NCBI RefSeq assembly: GCF_036391795.1
Contig: NZ_DASVZH010000055.1
Coordinates: 1-13,542 of the forward strand
DNA from: Oryzihumus sp036391795
GTDB lineage: Bacteria; Actinomycetota; Actinomycetes; Actinomycetales; Dermatophilaceae
Length of the DNA stretch: 13,542 nucleotides
Direction of reading: 5' to 3'
In this document: positions 1 through 7,635 of the stretch, piece by piece
Position numbering within the stretch: the first letter of the stretch is position 1
Layout of the letters: each line of letters starts with the position of its first letter
Translations under genes and position numbers: made by a program
The notes under the pieces: model-generated
Seen by the model: the letters and a program-made list of their open reading frames with translations, nothing else
Told to the model about the DNA's origin: nothing
The model's database searches: none

Positions 1-2425
1 CGATCGGGGTCGGCGCCGGAGTGCCGGAACCGTCCCGCTTGCCCGTGGCCGGCGGCAGGTCGACGGCCACCCCGTTGGCGGCCGCAGCCCGCGCCGGCAC
101 GGCGCCCACCCAGGCCAGCACCAGCGTGTCCTCGCCCCGCAGGAACCGGTGCGCCCGGACGCCGCCGGTCGCGCGGCCCTTGGCGGGGTACTCGGCATAC
201 GGGGTGACCTTCAGCGAGCCGCCCTCGGTGCCCGGCAGGGCGCCGCTGGAGCCGGCGGAGGTGACCACGATGTTGTCCGCGCCCGGGTCGACCGCGCCGA
301 AGAAGACCACCCGCTCGTCGCCCGCGAGCTTGATGCCGGCCATGCCGCCGGCGGCGCGGCCCTGGGGCCGGACCGCCGAGGCGGAGAAGTGCAGCAGCTG
401 GGCGACGTTGGTGAGGAAGACCAGGTCCTCCTGGCCGGTGGTCAGCTCGACCGCACCGACGACTGCGTCGCCGTCCTTGAGCGAGATGACCTCCCAGTCG
501 TCCCTGTTGCCGGGGTAGTCGGTCGTGACCCGCTTGACCACACCGTGGGCGGTGCCGAGGGCGATCCCGGGGGAGTCCTCGCGCAGCGAGACCAGCGTCA
601 GCGGCTCCTCACCGCGGGGCAGGTCGACGAACGCGGCCAGCGGCGCCCCGCCGGACAGCGACGGCGCGCCGTTGGTCGGCGGCAGCGTCGGCAGCTCCAG
701 CGCGGACAGGCGGATCATCCGGCCGCGCGAGGTGACCAGCCCGACGTACCCGCGGGCGGTGGTGCGCACCGTGGCGACCACCGCGTCGTGCTTGTGCCGG
801 CCGCCCTCGTTGGACAGCGGGTCGGCCGTGGTGGTGCGGGCCATCAGGCCGGTGGAGGAGAGCAGCACCCAGCAGGGGTCGTCGCTGACCTCCAGCGGCG
901 AGGACGCCGTCAGGGGCGTGCCGGCCGACTCCAGCAGCACCGTGCGCCGCGGGGTGCCGTGGGCCTTGGCGACCTCGGCGAGCTCGGAGGACACCGTCCT
1001 GAGCAGCAGCTTCTCGTCGCCGAGGATCGCACGCAGCGCCTCGATCTGACGCTCGAGCTCGGCCTTCTCGGTCTCCAGCTCGACGCGGGAGAACTTCGTC
1101 AGGCGGCGCAGCTGCAGGTCCAGGATGTAGGTCGCCTGCGGGTCGGAGAGGTCGAAGACCTCCATGAGGCGGTCCTTGGCGACCGCGGCGTCCTCGGAGC
1201 TGCGGATCACCTGAATGACCTCGTCGATGTCGAGGATCGCGATGAGCAGGCCCTCGACGAGGTGCAGACGCTCCTCCCGCTTGCGCAGCCGGTAGGCACT
1301 GCGGCGGCGGACCACGTCGGTGCGGAAGTCGACGTAGACGCGCAGCAGGTCCTTCAGGCCCAGGGTGCGCGGCTGGCCGTCGACGAGCGCGACGTTGTTG
1401 ATGCCGAAGGAGTCCTCCATCGGGGTCAGCTTGTACAGCTGCTCCAGGACCGCCTCGGGGTTGAAGCCGTTCTTCACCTCGATGACCAGGCGCAGGCCGT
1501 GCTTGCGGTCGGTGAGGTCCTTGACGTCGCTGATGCCCTGCAGCTTCTTGGACTGGACGTTGTCCTTGATCTTCTCGATGACCTTCTCGGGGCCGACGAG
1601 GTAGGGCAGCTCGGTGACGACGATGCCCTTCTTGCGGGGCGTGACGTTCTCGATCCGCGTGGTGGCGCGGGTGCGGAACGTGCCCCGGCCGTTCAGGTAG
1701 GCGTCGCGGATCCCTTCCAGGCCAACGATCTTGCCGCCACCGGGCAGGTCCGGCCCGGGGACGAACTTCATCAGGTCGTCCAGCGAGCACTGCGGGTTGG
1801 CGATGAGGTGGCGGGCCGCGCCGATGACCTCGACGAGGTTGTGCGGCGGCATGCTCGTGGCCATGCCGACGGCGATGCCGCTGGCCCCGTTGACGAGCAG
1901 GTTGGGGTAGGCCGCCGGCAGGACGCCCGGCTGGAGCAGCTGGTCGTCGTAGTTGGGGACGAAGTCGACGGTCTCCTCGTCCAGGCTGCCGGTCATCAGC
2001 AGCGCGGCGGGGGCCAGCCGGGCCTCGGTGTAGCGCGAGGCGGCCGGGCCGTCGTCGAGGGAGCCGAAGTTGCCGTGCCCGTCGACCAGCGGCAGCCGCA
2101 TCGTGAACGGCTGGGCCATGCGCACGAGGGCGTCGTAGATCGCCCCGTCGCCGTGCGGGTGGTACTTGCCCATGACCTCGCCGACGACGCGGCTGGACTT
2201 GACGTGGCCGCGGTCGGGGCGCAGCCCGAGCTCGCTCATGCCGTAGAGGATGCGGCGCTGCACCGGCTTGAGGCCGTCGCGGGCGTCGGGCAGGGCCCGG
2301 GAGTAGATGACGGAGTAGGCGTACTCGAGGAACGCCCCCTGCATCTCCTCCTCGACGTCGATGTCGAGGATGCGCTCCTGGTAGTCCTGTTCCTCACCAG
2401 AGGGGGTCGACGAACGGCGGGCCAT
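1..2425 (-). CDS. parC: DNA topoisomerase IV subunit A (partial; C-terminus off the left edge)
   Basis: This is the DNA-cleaving, strand-passing subunit of a type IIA topoisomerase, which decatenates and relaxes chromosomes together with an ATPase partner (ParE) not in the window. I read 808 codons from ATG 2425 with no stop. A GAGGAG ribosome site at 2437-2442 supports this start. Visible motifs are the N-terminal SRALPDARDGLKPVQRR block (42-58), the HPHGD helix-turn-helix (89-93), and ASRYTEARL with catalytic Tyr132. A beta-propeller domain runs from about residue 500. The canonical GyrA-box (QRRGGRG type) is missing from its first blade, where NEGGRHKHDAV (from residue 539) stands instead. 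KGRATGGVRAHRF follows near 749. That pattern and the non-origin neighbourhood favour ParC over GyrA. Related actinobacterial proteins are roughly 820 residues long (from memory), so little should be missing. Gly94 occupies the quinolone-determining Ser83 position of E. coli GyrA (see findings). Confidence 0.88.
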   Translation of the reverse strand, partial: MARRSSTPSGEEQDYQERILDIDVEEEMQGAFLEYAYSVIYSRALPDARDGLKPVQRRILYGMSELGLRPDRGHVKSSRVVGEVMGKYHPHGDGAIYDALVRMAQPFTMRLPLVDGHGNFGSLDDGPAASRYTEARLAPAALLMTGSLDEETVDFVPNYDDQLLQPGVLPAAYPNLLVNGASGIAVGMATSMPPHNLVEVIGAARHLIANPQCSLDDLMKFVPGPDLPGGGKIVGLEGIRDAYLNGRGTFRTRATTRIENVTPRKKGIVVTELPYLVGPEKVIEKIKDNVQSKKLQGISDVKDLTDRKHGLRLVIEVKNGFNPEAVLEQLYKLTPMEDSFGINNVALVDGQPRTLGLKDLLRVYVDFRTDVVRRRSAYRLRKREERLHLVEGLLIAILDIDEVIQVIRSSEDAAVAKDRLMEVFDLSDPQATYILDLQLRRLTKFSRVELETEKAELERQIEALRAILGDEKLLLRTVSSELAEVAKAHGTPRRTVLLESAGTPLTASSPLEVSDDPCWVLLSSTGLMARTTTADPLSNEGGRHKHDAVVATVRTTARGYVGLVTSRGRMIRLSALELPTLPPTNGAPSLSGGAPLAAFVDLPRGEEPLTLVSLREDSPGIALGTAHGVVKRVTTDYPGNRDDWEVISLKDGDAVVGAVELTTGQEDLVFLTNVAQLLHFSASAVRPQGRAAGGMAGIKLAGDERVVFFGAVDPGADNIVVTSAGSSGALPGTEGGSLKVTPYAEYPAKGRATGGVRAHRFLRGEDTLVLAWVGAVPARAAAANGVAVDLPPATGKRDGSGTPAPTPI

Positions 2426-2522
2426 GCGCGGTGGTGCTCCTCGGGGGTGCGGCGTCGGTTGCGGTGGGGCGGATTCTCCCGGACGCCATCTTCGCCCACG
2501 CAGCAGGGGGCCCGGCCACCGA
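2426..2522 (-). promoter_or_regulatory. parC leader with ribosome site
   Basis: This is the untranslated region between the hairpins that follow ptsI and the parC start. A GAGGAG Shine-Dalgarno at 2437-2442 (minus strand) lies 11 nt before the ATG at 2425. I cannot point to a convincing -35/-10 pair. The region is GC-rich and has no AT patch. parC probably has its own promoter here, because two strong hairpins separate it from ptsI; that is inference. Confidence 0.45.
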
Positions 2523-2540
2523 CTCGCCGGGACCGGCGAG
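2523..2540 (-). terminator. Second perfect hairpin downstream of ptsI
   Basis: CTCGCCGG (2523-2530) and CCGGCGAG (2533-2540) form an 8-bp perfect inverted repeat around a GA centre. It lies 6 bp beyond the larger hairpin when read in the ptsI direction. It has no U-tract. It may act as a back-up terminator or an RNA 3'-end stabiliser. It could also fold in the parC leader if transcription starts upstream of it. Confidence 0.45.
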
Positions 2541-2546
2541 CGAGCA

Positions 2547-2590
2547 CCCCGGTATGCCGCGCGGCCCGGTGGCCACGCGGCATACCGGGG
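2547..2590 (-). terminator. Strong hairpin terminator after ptsI
   Basis: The arms CCCCGGTATGCCGCG (2547-2561) and CGCGGCATACCGGGG (2576-2590) are a perfect 15-bp inverted repeat with a 14-nt loop. The hairpin starts 7 nt after the ptsI stop codon, where a terminator of the fru-pts operon is expected. No T-run follows on either strand, so it is the U-less type common in high-GC actinobacteria. It would work in either direction, but both flanking genes are on the minus strand. Both arms contain the GGTATGCC word described in the findings. Confidence 0.72.
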
Positions 2591-2597
2591 GCGGGTG

Positions 2598-4280
2598 TCA
2601 GAGGATGTCGAGCAGGTCGGGGTGGGCCAGCTCGGCGACCAGGGCGCGCGCCTCCTCCGCGGACCGGGCGCTGCGGGCCCGCTCGGCCAGGGAGGAACAG
2701 ACGGCGAGCTCGTGCAGCGACAGGGCCAGGCGCACGGCGGGCACCCGGCTCGGGGCCATGGACAGGCTGCTCACGCCCAGGCCGGTCAGCACCAGAGCCA
2801 GGAGCGGGTCGCCGGCGGCCTCTCCGCAGACCCCGACCGGCTTGCCGTGGATCCGGCCGCCCTCGCACGCCGCGGCGACGAGGTCGAGCAGGCCCGGCTG
2901 CCAGGGGTCGAGCAGGTCGGCGAGCTCGCCCTGGAGCCGGTCGGCGGCCAGGGCGTACTGCGCGAGGTCGTTGGTGCCCAGGCTGGCGAAGTCGACCTCG
3001 GCGAGCACGTGCCGGGAGCGCAGCGCGGCCGCCGGCACCTCGATCATGACGCCCACCGAGGGCAGGCCGTGCTCGCGCACGCGGCGGGCGAACCAGGCGG
3101 CCTCGTCGGCGGTGGCGACCATCGGCGCCATCACCCGGACGTCGGCGCCGGTCGCGCGTGCGGCGGTGGCCAGGGCCTGCAGCTGGGTGTCGAGCAGGTC
3201 CGGGCGCAGGGCGGACATCCGCAGTCCGCGCCGGCCCAGGGCGGGGTTCTCCTCCGGGCCGAGGTCGGCGAAGGACAGCGGCTTGTCGGCGCCCGCGTCG
3301 AGGGTGCGCACGACGACCCGGCGCGCACCGAACGCCTCCAGGACCGCGGTGTAGGTCTGCGTCTGCTCCTCCAGCGTCGGCGCGGTGTCGCGCTCGAGGA
3401 AGAGGAACTCGGTGCGGAAGAGCCCGACACCCTCGACGTCCTCGGCTGCGGCGCGCACGGCGTCCTCGAGGCGCCCGATGTTGGCGAGCAGGGCGACCGG
3501 GTGCTGGTCGGCGGTCAGACCGGGGCCCTTGGCCGCGGACAGGGCGACCGCGCGGCGCTCGGCCTTGGCGGCGAGCTCGTGCTGCAGGCCCTCGCCGGGC
3601 TCGAGCACGACCTCGCCGGTGCTGCCGTCGACGGCGACCCGGGTGCCCGTCGGGATGTCCAGGGCACCGGGCAGCTGCACGACGGCCGGGATGCCCATCT
3701 GGGCGGCCAGGATCGCGGTGTGGCTGGTCGGTCCACCGGACTCGGTGAGGATGGCCAGCACCGTGGCCGGGTCCAGCACCGAGGTCTCCGCCGGCGCGAG
3801 GTCGTGGGCGACCAGGACGCTGGGCTCGGACAGGTGGGGGACACCGGGCTCGGGGACCCCGAGCACGCGGGCCACGGCCCGGTCGCGCACGTCGCGCAGG
3901 TCGGTGACCCGCTCGGCGAGGTAGCCGCCGGCCGCGGCGAACATGGCGCAGTACTCCTCGACGGCGGCGTCGACCGCCGTCGCCGGGCCGCGCCCCGCCA
4001 TGAGCTGGGTGTCGACTGCGCCGGCCAGGCCCGGGTCCCGGGCCATCATCGCGGTGGCGGTGAGGATCTGCTGGGCGGTCGCGTCGGCAGTCGCCGCGCG
4101 CTCCTCCAGCGTGGCGGCGACCGACTCCAGGACGGCCCGGACGCGCGCGCCCGCCTCCGCCACGTCCGCCGCCGGTGCCTCGTCGGCCGGCGGCCGCACG
4201 GGCGGTCGGACCTGGACCACCGGTCCGACCGCCGTGCCGGGGCTGACCCCGATGCCGTGCTTGCTCTGGATGTCGGCCAT
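2598..4280 (-). CDS. ptsI: PTS Enzyme I (phosphoenolpyruvate-protein phosphotransferase)
   Basis: This cytoplasmic enzyme takes phosphate from PEP onto its own histidine and passes it to HPr, starting the sugar phosphotransferase relay. The protein is 560 residues, the family's usual size. Domain order is normal: an N-terminal HPr-binding domain; the phosphohistidine swivel domain with GGPTSHTAI (active His187) followed by AAQMGIPAVV; and a C-terminal PEP-binding TIM barrel with EGVGLFRTEF (Arg289), MIEVPAAAL (412-420), LGTNDLAQY (434-442) and CGEAAGDP with acid Cys485. ATG 4280 begins MADIQSKHGIGVSPG, the expected N-terminus. It lies 5 nt after the ptsH stop, with a GGAG ribosome site overlapping the end of ptsH, so translation is probably coupled. 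It is the last gene of the fru operon and is followed by a strong hairpin. Confidence 0.97.
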   Translation of the reverse strand: MADIQSKHGIGVSPGTAVGPVVQVRPPVRPPADEAPAADVAEAGARVRAVLESVAATLEERAATADATAQQILTATAMMARDPGLAGAVDTQLMAGRGPATAVDAAVEEYCAMFAAAGGYLAERVTDLRDVRDRAVARVLGVPEPGVPHLSEPSVLVAHDLAPAETSVLDPATVLAILTESGGPTSHTAILAAQMGIPAVVQLPGALDIPTGTRVAVDGSTGEVVLEPGEGLQHELAAKAERRAVALSAAKGPGLTADQHPVALLANIGRLEDAVRAAAEDVEGVGLFRTEFLFLERDTAPTLEEQTQTYTAVLEAFGARRVVVRTLDAGADKPLSFADLGPEENPALGRRGLRMSALRPDLLDTQLQALATAARATGADVRVMAPMVATADEAAWFARRVREHGLPSVGVMIEVPAAALRSRHVLAEVDFASLGTNDLAQYALAADRLQGELADLLDPWQPGLLDLVAAACEGGRIHGKPVGVCGEAAGDPLLALVLTGLGVSSLSMAPSRVPAVRLALSLHELAVCSSLAERARSARSAEEARALVAELAHPDLLDIL

Positions 4281-4285
4281 GTCGA

Positions 4286-4555
4286 TCACTCCGCGTCGAG
4301 GTCGCGGGAGAGCAGCTCGACCAGGCCGTCCAGTGCCGCGTCCGCACCGTCGCCGTCGGCCGTCAGGACGACGGCTTCGCCGTGCTTGGCGCCGAGGGCC
4401 ATGACGCCGAGGATGCTGCGGGCGTCGACGGCGTCCTCGCCGTCCCGGCCGATCTGCACCGACAGGCCGGTGGCGGTGGCGGCCTGGACGAACAGGGCGG
4501 CGGGCCGGGCGTGCAGCCCCACGGACGAGGCGATGGTGACGGTGCGCTGGGCCAT
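4286..4555 (-). CDS. ptsH: PTS phosphocarrier protein HPr
   Basis: This small cytoplasmic phosphocarrier moves phosphate from Enzyme I to the sugar-specific EIIA. At 89 residues it is standard size. The active-site loop GLHARPA puts the phosphorylated histidine at His15. The second signature, ARSILGVMALGA (45-56), keeps a serine (Ser47) where Gram-positive HPr carries the regulatory Ser46. No HPr kinase gene is in the window, so whether that serine is used is unknown. A strong AAGGAG site (4566-4571) lies 10 nt before the ATG. This gives ptsH its own ribosome loading after a 60-nt gap from fruA, useful for a carrier needed in excess. ptsI follows 5 nt after its stop. Confidence 0.97.
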   Translation of the reverse strand: MAQRTVTIASSVGLHARPAALFVQAATATGLSVQIGRDGEDAVDARSILGVMALGAKHGEAVVLTADGDGADAALDGLVELLSRDLDAE

Positions 4556-4615
4556 GTGTTTCTCGCTCCTTCGGGTGGTCCACCGGGTTCACCGGCGGGG
4601 CAGGTGTGCCGGGTG

Positions 4616-6181
4616 TCAGACCGCGCTGACGGTGGTGCTGGCGGCGGGCTCGGCCACCAGGTCGGCGTCGGTGGTCTTCGCCGTGGACTTCAGGGCCACG
4701 ACGACGGCCGTCGTGACGCAGGTGCCGGCAGCGATCGCCACGAGGTAGAGCAGCGGGGCGCCGATCAGGGGCAGGACCCAGATGCCGCCGTGCGGGGCGC
4801 GCAGGGTGCTGCCGAAGAGCATCACCAGGGCACCGGCGACGGCCGAGCCGGACATGCTCGAGACGATGACCCGCCAGGGGTCCGCCGCCGCGAACGGGAT
4901 CGCGCCCTCGGAGATGAACGACGCGCCGAGCAGCCAGGCCGCCCGTCCGTTCTCCCGCTCGGGCTCGGAGAACAGCCCGGGGCGCAGGGTGGTCGCCAGG
5001 GCCATGCCCAGCGGCGGGGTCATGCCGGCAGCCATCACGGCGGCCATGACCTTCAGCGGGGCGCCGCCCGCGACCGCAGTCGCCGCCGCGCTGGCCAGGC
5101 CGGTGGTGGCGAAGGTGTAGGCCACCTTGTTGACCGGGCCGCCGAGGTCGAAGCCCATCATCAGGCCGAGGATGATGCCCAGGATGATCAGGTTGGCGCC
5201 GGTCAGGCCGTTGAGCCAGGAAGTCAGCCCGTCGGTGAGGGCCTTGATCGGCCGGCCGAGGACGAGGATCAGCACCGCGCCGGTGAACAGCGTCGAGACG
5301 AGCGGGATGACGACGACCGGCATGATGCCGCGCACGCCCTTGGGGACGGTGCGCCGGCTGATCCACAGGGCCGAGAAGCCGCCGACGAAGCCGGTCGCGA
5401 TGCCGCCGAGGAAGCCGGCGCCCATCGTCGCGGCGATCGCGCCACCGACGATGCCGGGGGCGATGCCGGGACGGTCGGCGATGGCGAAGGCGATGAAGCC
5501 GGACAGGATCGGCACGAGGAAGCCGAAGGACGCGGCGCCGATGACGAACAGCAGACCCGCCCACTCCATCCCGCTGCCGGGGTTGAAGTTGGTGGCGAGG
5601 TTCCAGTGGGCAGCCGCGCCGGTGCCGGTGAGGTTGTAGTTGACGACCTCGATCGCGCCGCGCTTGCCGCCGGCGACCTGCGCCAGCATGAACGACAGGG
5701 CGATGAGGATGCCGCCGGCGGCGACGAACGGGATCATGTAGCTCACACCGGTCATCAGCCACTGGCGGATGCGGGTGCCCGTGCCGGCCTCATGGTCGAC
5801 CTTGGTGGCCAGCCCGCCCCCACCGGAGCGGGGCGCCGCGGCCGCGGCGGCCAGGACCTCGGGGTGCGCGGCGGCCTCCTCAGCGGCGGCCACGGCCTGC
5901 GCGATCAGGCCGGGCCCGTCGGAGATGGCCTTCTTGACCCCGACCTGCACGAGCGGCTTGCCGGCGAACCGCTGGCGCTCGCGCACCTCGACGTCGGCGG
6001 CGAAGATCACCGCGTCGGCGGCGGCGATCACCTCGGCCGGCAGCGGCTGGGAGCCGGCCGCGCCCTGGGTCTCGACCGCGATCTCGTGACCGGCGTCCTT
6101 CGCGCTCTGCTCGAGGGACTCGGCCGCCATGTAGGTGTGCGCGATGCCCGTGGGGCATGACGTCACGGCGACGAACTTCAT
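4616..6181 (-). CDS. fruA: PTS fructose transporter subunit EIIBC
   Basis: This is the membrane permease that imports fructose and phosphorylates it to fructose-1-phosphate. It has 521 residues. The cytoplasmic EIIB domain comes first, with VTSCPTGIAHTYMAA and phospho-accepting Cys9. An Ala/Gly-rich linker (about 95-125) follows. The EIIC channel starts near residue 138 and has many hydrophobic spans. Family blocks GFDLGGPVNK (343-352), ISEGAIPFAAADP (423-435) and RAPHGGIW (461-468) are intact. The EIIA domain is not fused but is the preceding gene: ATG 6181 overlaps that gene's stop codon by 4 nt (ATGA). Other fructose permeases (for example Streptomyces FruA, corynebacterial PtsF) are single EIIABC chains, so this is a split version. 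Specificity for fructose is inferred from the family and from adjacent fruK. Confidence 0.95.
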   Translation of the reverse strand: MKFVAVTSCPTGIAHTYMAAESLEQSAKDAGHEIAVETQGAAGSQPLPAEVIAAADAVIFAADVEVRERQRFAGKPLVQVGVKKAISDGPGLIAQAVAAAEEAAAHPEVLAAAAAAPRSGGGGLATKVDHEAGTGTRIRQWLMTGVSYMIPFVAAGGILIALSFMLAQVAGGKRGAIEVVNYNLTGTGAAAHWNLATNFNPGSGMEWAGLLFVIGAASFGFLVPILSGFIAFAIADRPGIAPGIVGGAIAATMGAGFLGGIATGFVGGFSALWISRRTVPKGVRGIMPVVVIPLVSTLFTGAVLILVLGRPIKALTDGLTSWLNGLTGANLIILGIILGLMMGFDLGGPVNKVAYTFATTGLASAAATAVAGGAPLKVMAAVMAAGMTPPLGMALATTLRPGLFSEPERENGRAAWLLGASFISEGAIPFAAADPWRVIVSSMSGSAVAGALVMLFGSTLRAPHGGIWVLPLIGAPLLYLVAIAAGTCVTTAVVVALKSTAKTTDADLVAEPAASTTVSAV

Positions 6182-6624
6182 GCGTTGACCACCTCTCGGG
6201 TGACGATGTCGACGACCGCGGCACTGTCGGGCGCGTCGAGGAGGGACTGACGGAAGTCCGGGCGGACCAGGCGGCGCGCGAGCTTGGCCAGGATCGCCAG
6301 GTGCTCCTCGCCGCCGCCCTCGGGGGCGGCGATGAGGAAGATGAGGGTGGCCGGGCCGTCCTCGGCGCCGAAGTCGATGCCGGCGGTGCGGCCGAAGACC
6401 AGGGACGGCTCGGTGACGTGGGCGCTGCGCGCGTGGGGGATGCCGATCCCGCCCGGCAGGCCCGTGGGCATCTGCTCCTCGCGCTTGCGGACGTCGGCGA
6501 GGAAGCCGTCGAGGTCGGTGACCCGGCCCTCGCTGTCCAGCGCCTCGGCCAGGATGCGCGTGGCCGCGTGCCGGTCCGGCGCCTCGAGGTCCAGGACCAC
6601 GAGCTTGTCGGTGATCAGTGCCAT
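6178..6624 (-). CDS. PTS fructose subunit EIIA (separate polypeptide)
   Basis: This cytoplasmic carrier accepts phosphate from HPr and donates it to Cys9 of the EIIB domain of the next gene. At 148 residues it is a complete, single-domain PTS EIIA of the mannitol/fructose/Ntr type (EIIA-2). GGIGIPHARS places the phosphohistidine at His64. GGGEEHLAILAKLAR (104-118) supplies the second conserved histidine, His108. The start at ATG 6624 is backed by an AAAGGAA ribosome site at 6632-6638. A 60-nt gap separates it from fruK upstream, while it overlaps fruA downstream by 4 nt (ATGA), which fits tight translational coupling and near-equal amounts. EIIA-Ntr is a less likely reading, given the fructose neighbours. 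Confidence 0.94.
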   Translation of the reverse strand: MALITDKLVVLDLEAPDRHAATRILAEALDSEGRVTDLDGFLADVRKREEQMPTGLPGGIGIPHARSAHVTEPSLVFGRTAGIDFGAEDGPATLIFLIAAPEGGGEEHLAILAKLARRLVRPDFRQSLLDAPDSAAVVDIVTREVVNA

Positions 6625-6684
6625 GTGCGGGTTCCTTTGCGGTGTGGGCGGATCGGGGGATCGCGGGGTCGAGGGTGACCTGGC

Positions 6685-7635
6685 TCAGGGCGCCAGGCGC
6701 AGGGTCAGGTCCGGGTGGTGGGTGAGCAGCACGGGTATGCCGTGCACGTCACCGGGGCTGGGCATCCGGCTGCCGGGCAGCCCGACGGCCGCGGCGCCCC
6801 AGGCGACGCCCGCGGCCAGCGCCGTGTCGGGGGCGGAGCCGGTGGCGGTGGCGTGCAGGTAGCCGGCCAGGAGGGCGTCCCCGGCGCCGACGGTGCTCAG
6901 CGGGCGGTCGACGACGGCGTGCCCGTGGGCGGTCAGGCCGTCGGTGACGAGCAGGGCGCCGTGGCGGCCGAGGCTGACCACGACGGTGCGCACCCCCTGA
7001 CCGAGCAGGCCCTTGGCGGCGGTGTGCACGTCGGCCAGCGTCGGCAGGGCGGCGCCGACCAGCTCGGCAAGCTCCTCGTGGTTGGGCTTGATGAGGTCCG
7101 GCCCCGCGGCGACCGCCCGGGCCAGCGGCGCCCCGGAGGTGTCGACCGCGACGCGGACCCCGGCGGCGCGGGCGCGCCGCACCAGCCCGGCATACAGCTC
7201 GTCGTCGACCCCGGGGGGCAGGGAGCCGCAGCCGACCACCCAGCTCGGGCCGCGCATCAGGGCCGTGGCCGCGCCGGCGACCAGCGAGGACAGCTCGGCG
7301 GTGGACAGGGTCGGGCCGGGCTCGTTGACCTTGGTGGTGGTGCCGTCGGGCTCGACGAGGGCGACGTTGGCGCGGACGGACCCGCCGATCGGGACGGGCA
7401 GCACCTCGACGCCGGTGCTGGTCAGCAGCCGCTCCAGCAGGGCGCCCTCGGCGCCACCGGCCGGCAGCACCGCGACGCTGTGCAGGCCGTGGGCAGCCAG
7501 GGCGCGGGAGACGTTGACACCCTTGCCCCCGGGGTCGACCCGGGAGGAGGTGGCCCGGTGGACCTCGCCGCGCTCGAGGTGGCTGATCGAGACGGTGCGG
7601 TCGATGCTCGGGTTGGGCGTCAGTGTCACGATCAT
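6685..7635 (-). CDS. fruK: 1-phosphofructokinase
   Basis: This enzyme phosphorylates fructose-1-phosphate, the product of the adjacent PTS permease, to fructose-1,6-bisphosphate with ATP. It has 316 residues and is a PfkB/ribokinase-family protein. The N-terminus MIVTLTPNPSIDRTV is typical of FruK. Signatures are DPGGKGVNVSRAL (34-46), GSLPPGV (137-143), KPNHEEL (183-189) and STVGAGDALLAGYL (247-260) with catalytic Asp253. The start at ATG 7635 overlaps the fruR stop by 4 nt and follows an exceptionally complete ribosome site. Ile300 uses ATA, the only ATA isoleucine codon I find in the window, within a GGCATACC word. A tagatose-6-phosphate kinase reading is possible from sequence alone, but the fru context makes it unlikely. 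Confidence 0.95.
   Translation of the reverse strand: MIVTLTPNPSIDRTVSISHLERGEVHRATSSRVDPGGKGVNVSRALAAHGLHSVAVLPAGGAEGALLERLLTSTGVEVLPVPIGGSVRANVALVEPDGTTTKVNEPGPTLSTAELSSLVAGAATALMRGPSWVVGCGSLPPGVDDELYAGLVRRARAAGVRVAVDTSGAPLARAVAAGPDLIKPNHEELAELVGAALPTLADVHTAAKGLLGQGVRTVVVSLGRHGALLVTDGLTAHGHAVVDRPLSTVGAGDALLAGYLHATATGSAPDTALAAGVAWGAAAVGLPGSRMPSPGDVHGIPVLLTHHPDLTLRLAP

Noticed and set aside
149..3049. A 966-codon open frame on the plus strand running through parC and into ptsI.
   Set aside because: It is antisense to two clear genes. Its translation is low-complexity Gly/Arg/Val/Asp-rich with no domain. Long antisense frames are expected when GC is very high at third positions.
2424..4748. 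Long plus-strand open frame opposite ptsI and ptsH.
   Set aside because: Shadow of the minus-strand PTS genes: no family resemblance, and it crosses the hairpin terminator and several gene boundaries.
4382..6160. 592-codon plus-strand open frame opposite ptsH and fruA.
   Set aside because: Repetitive charged composition (Gly/Asp/Glu/Arg/Ala), no start site or motif, fully antisense to an intact EIIBC permease.
6625..6684. Possible regulatory RNA or attenuator in the 60-nt gaps before EIIA (6625-6684) and ptsH (4556-4615).
   Set aside because: Only short direct repeats and ribosome sites are visible. No stable hairpin or riboswitch-like fold stands out by eye.
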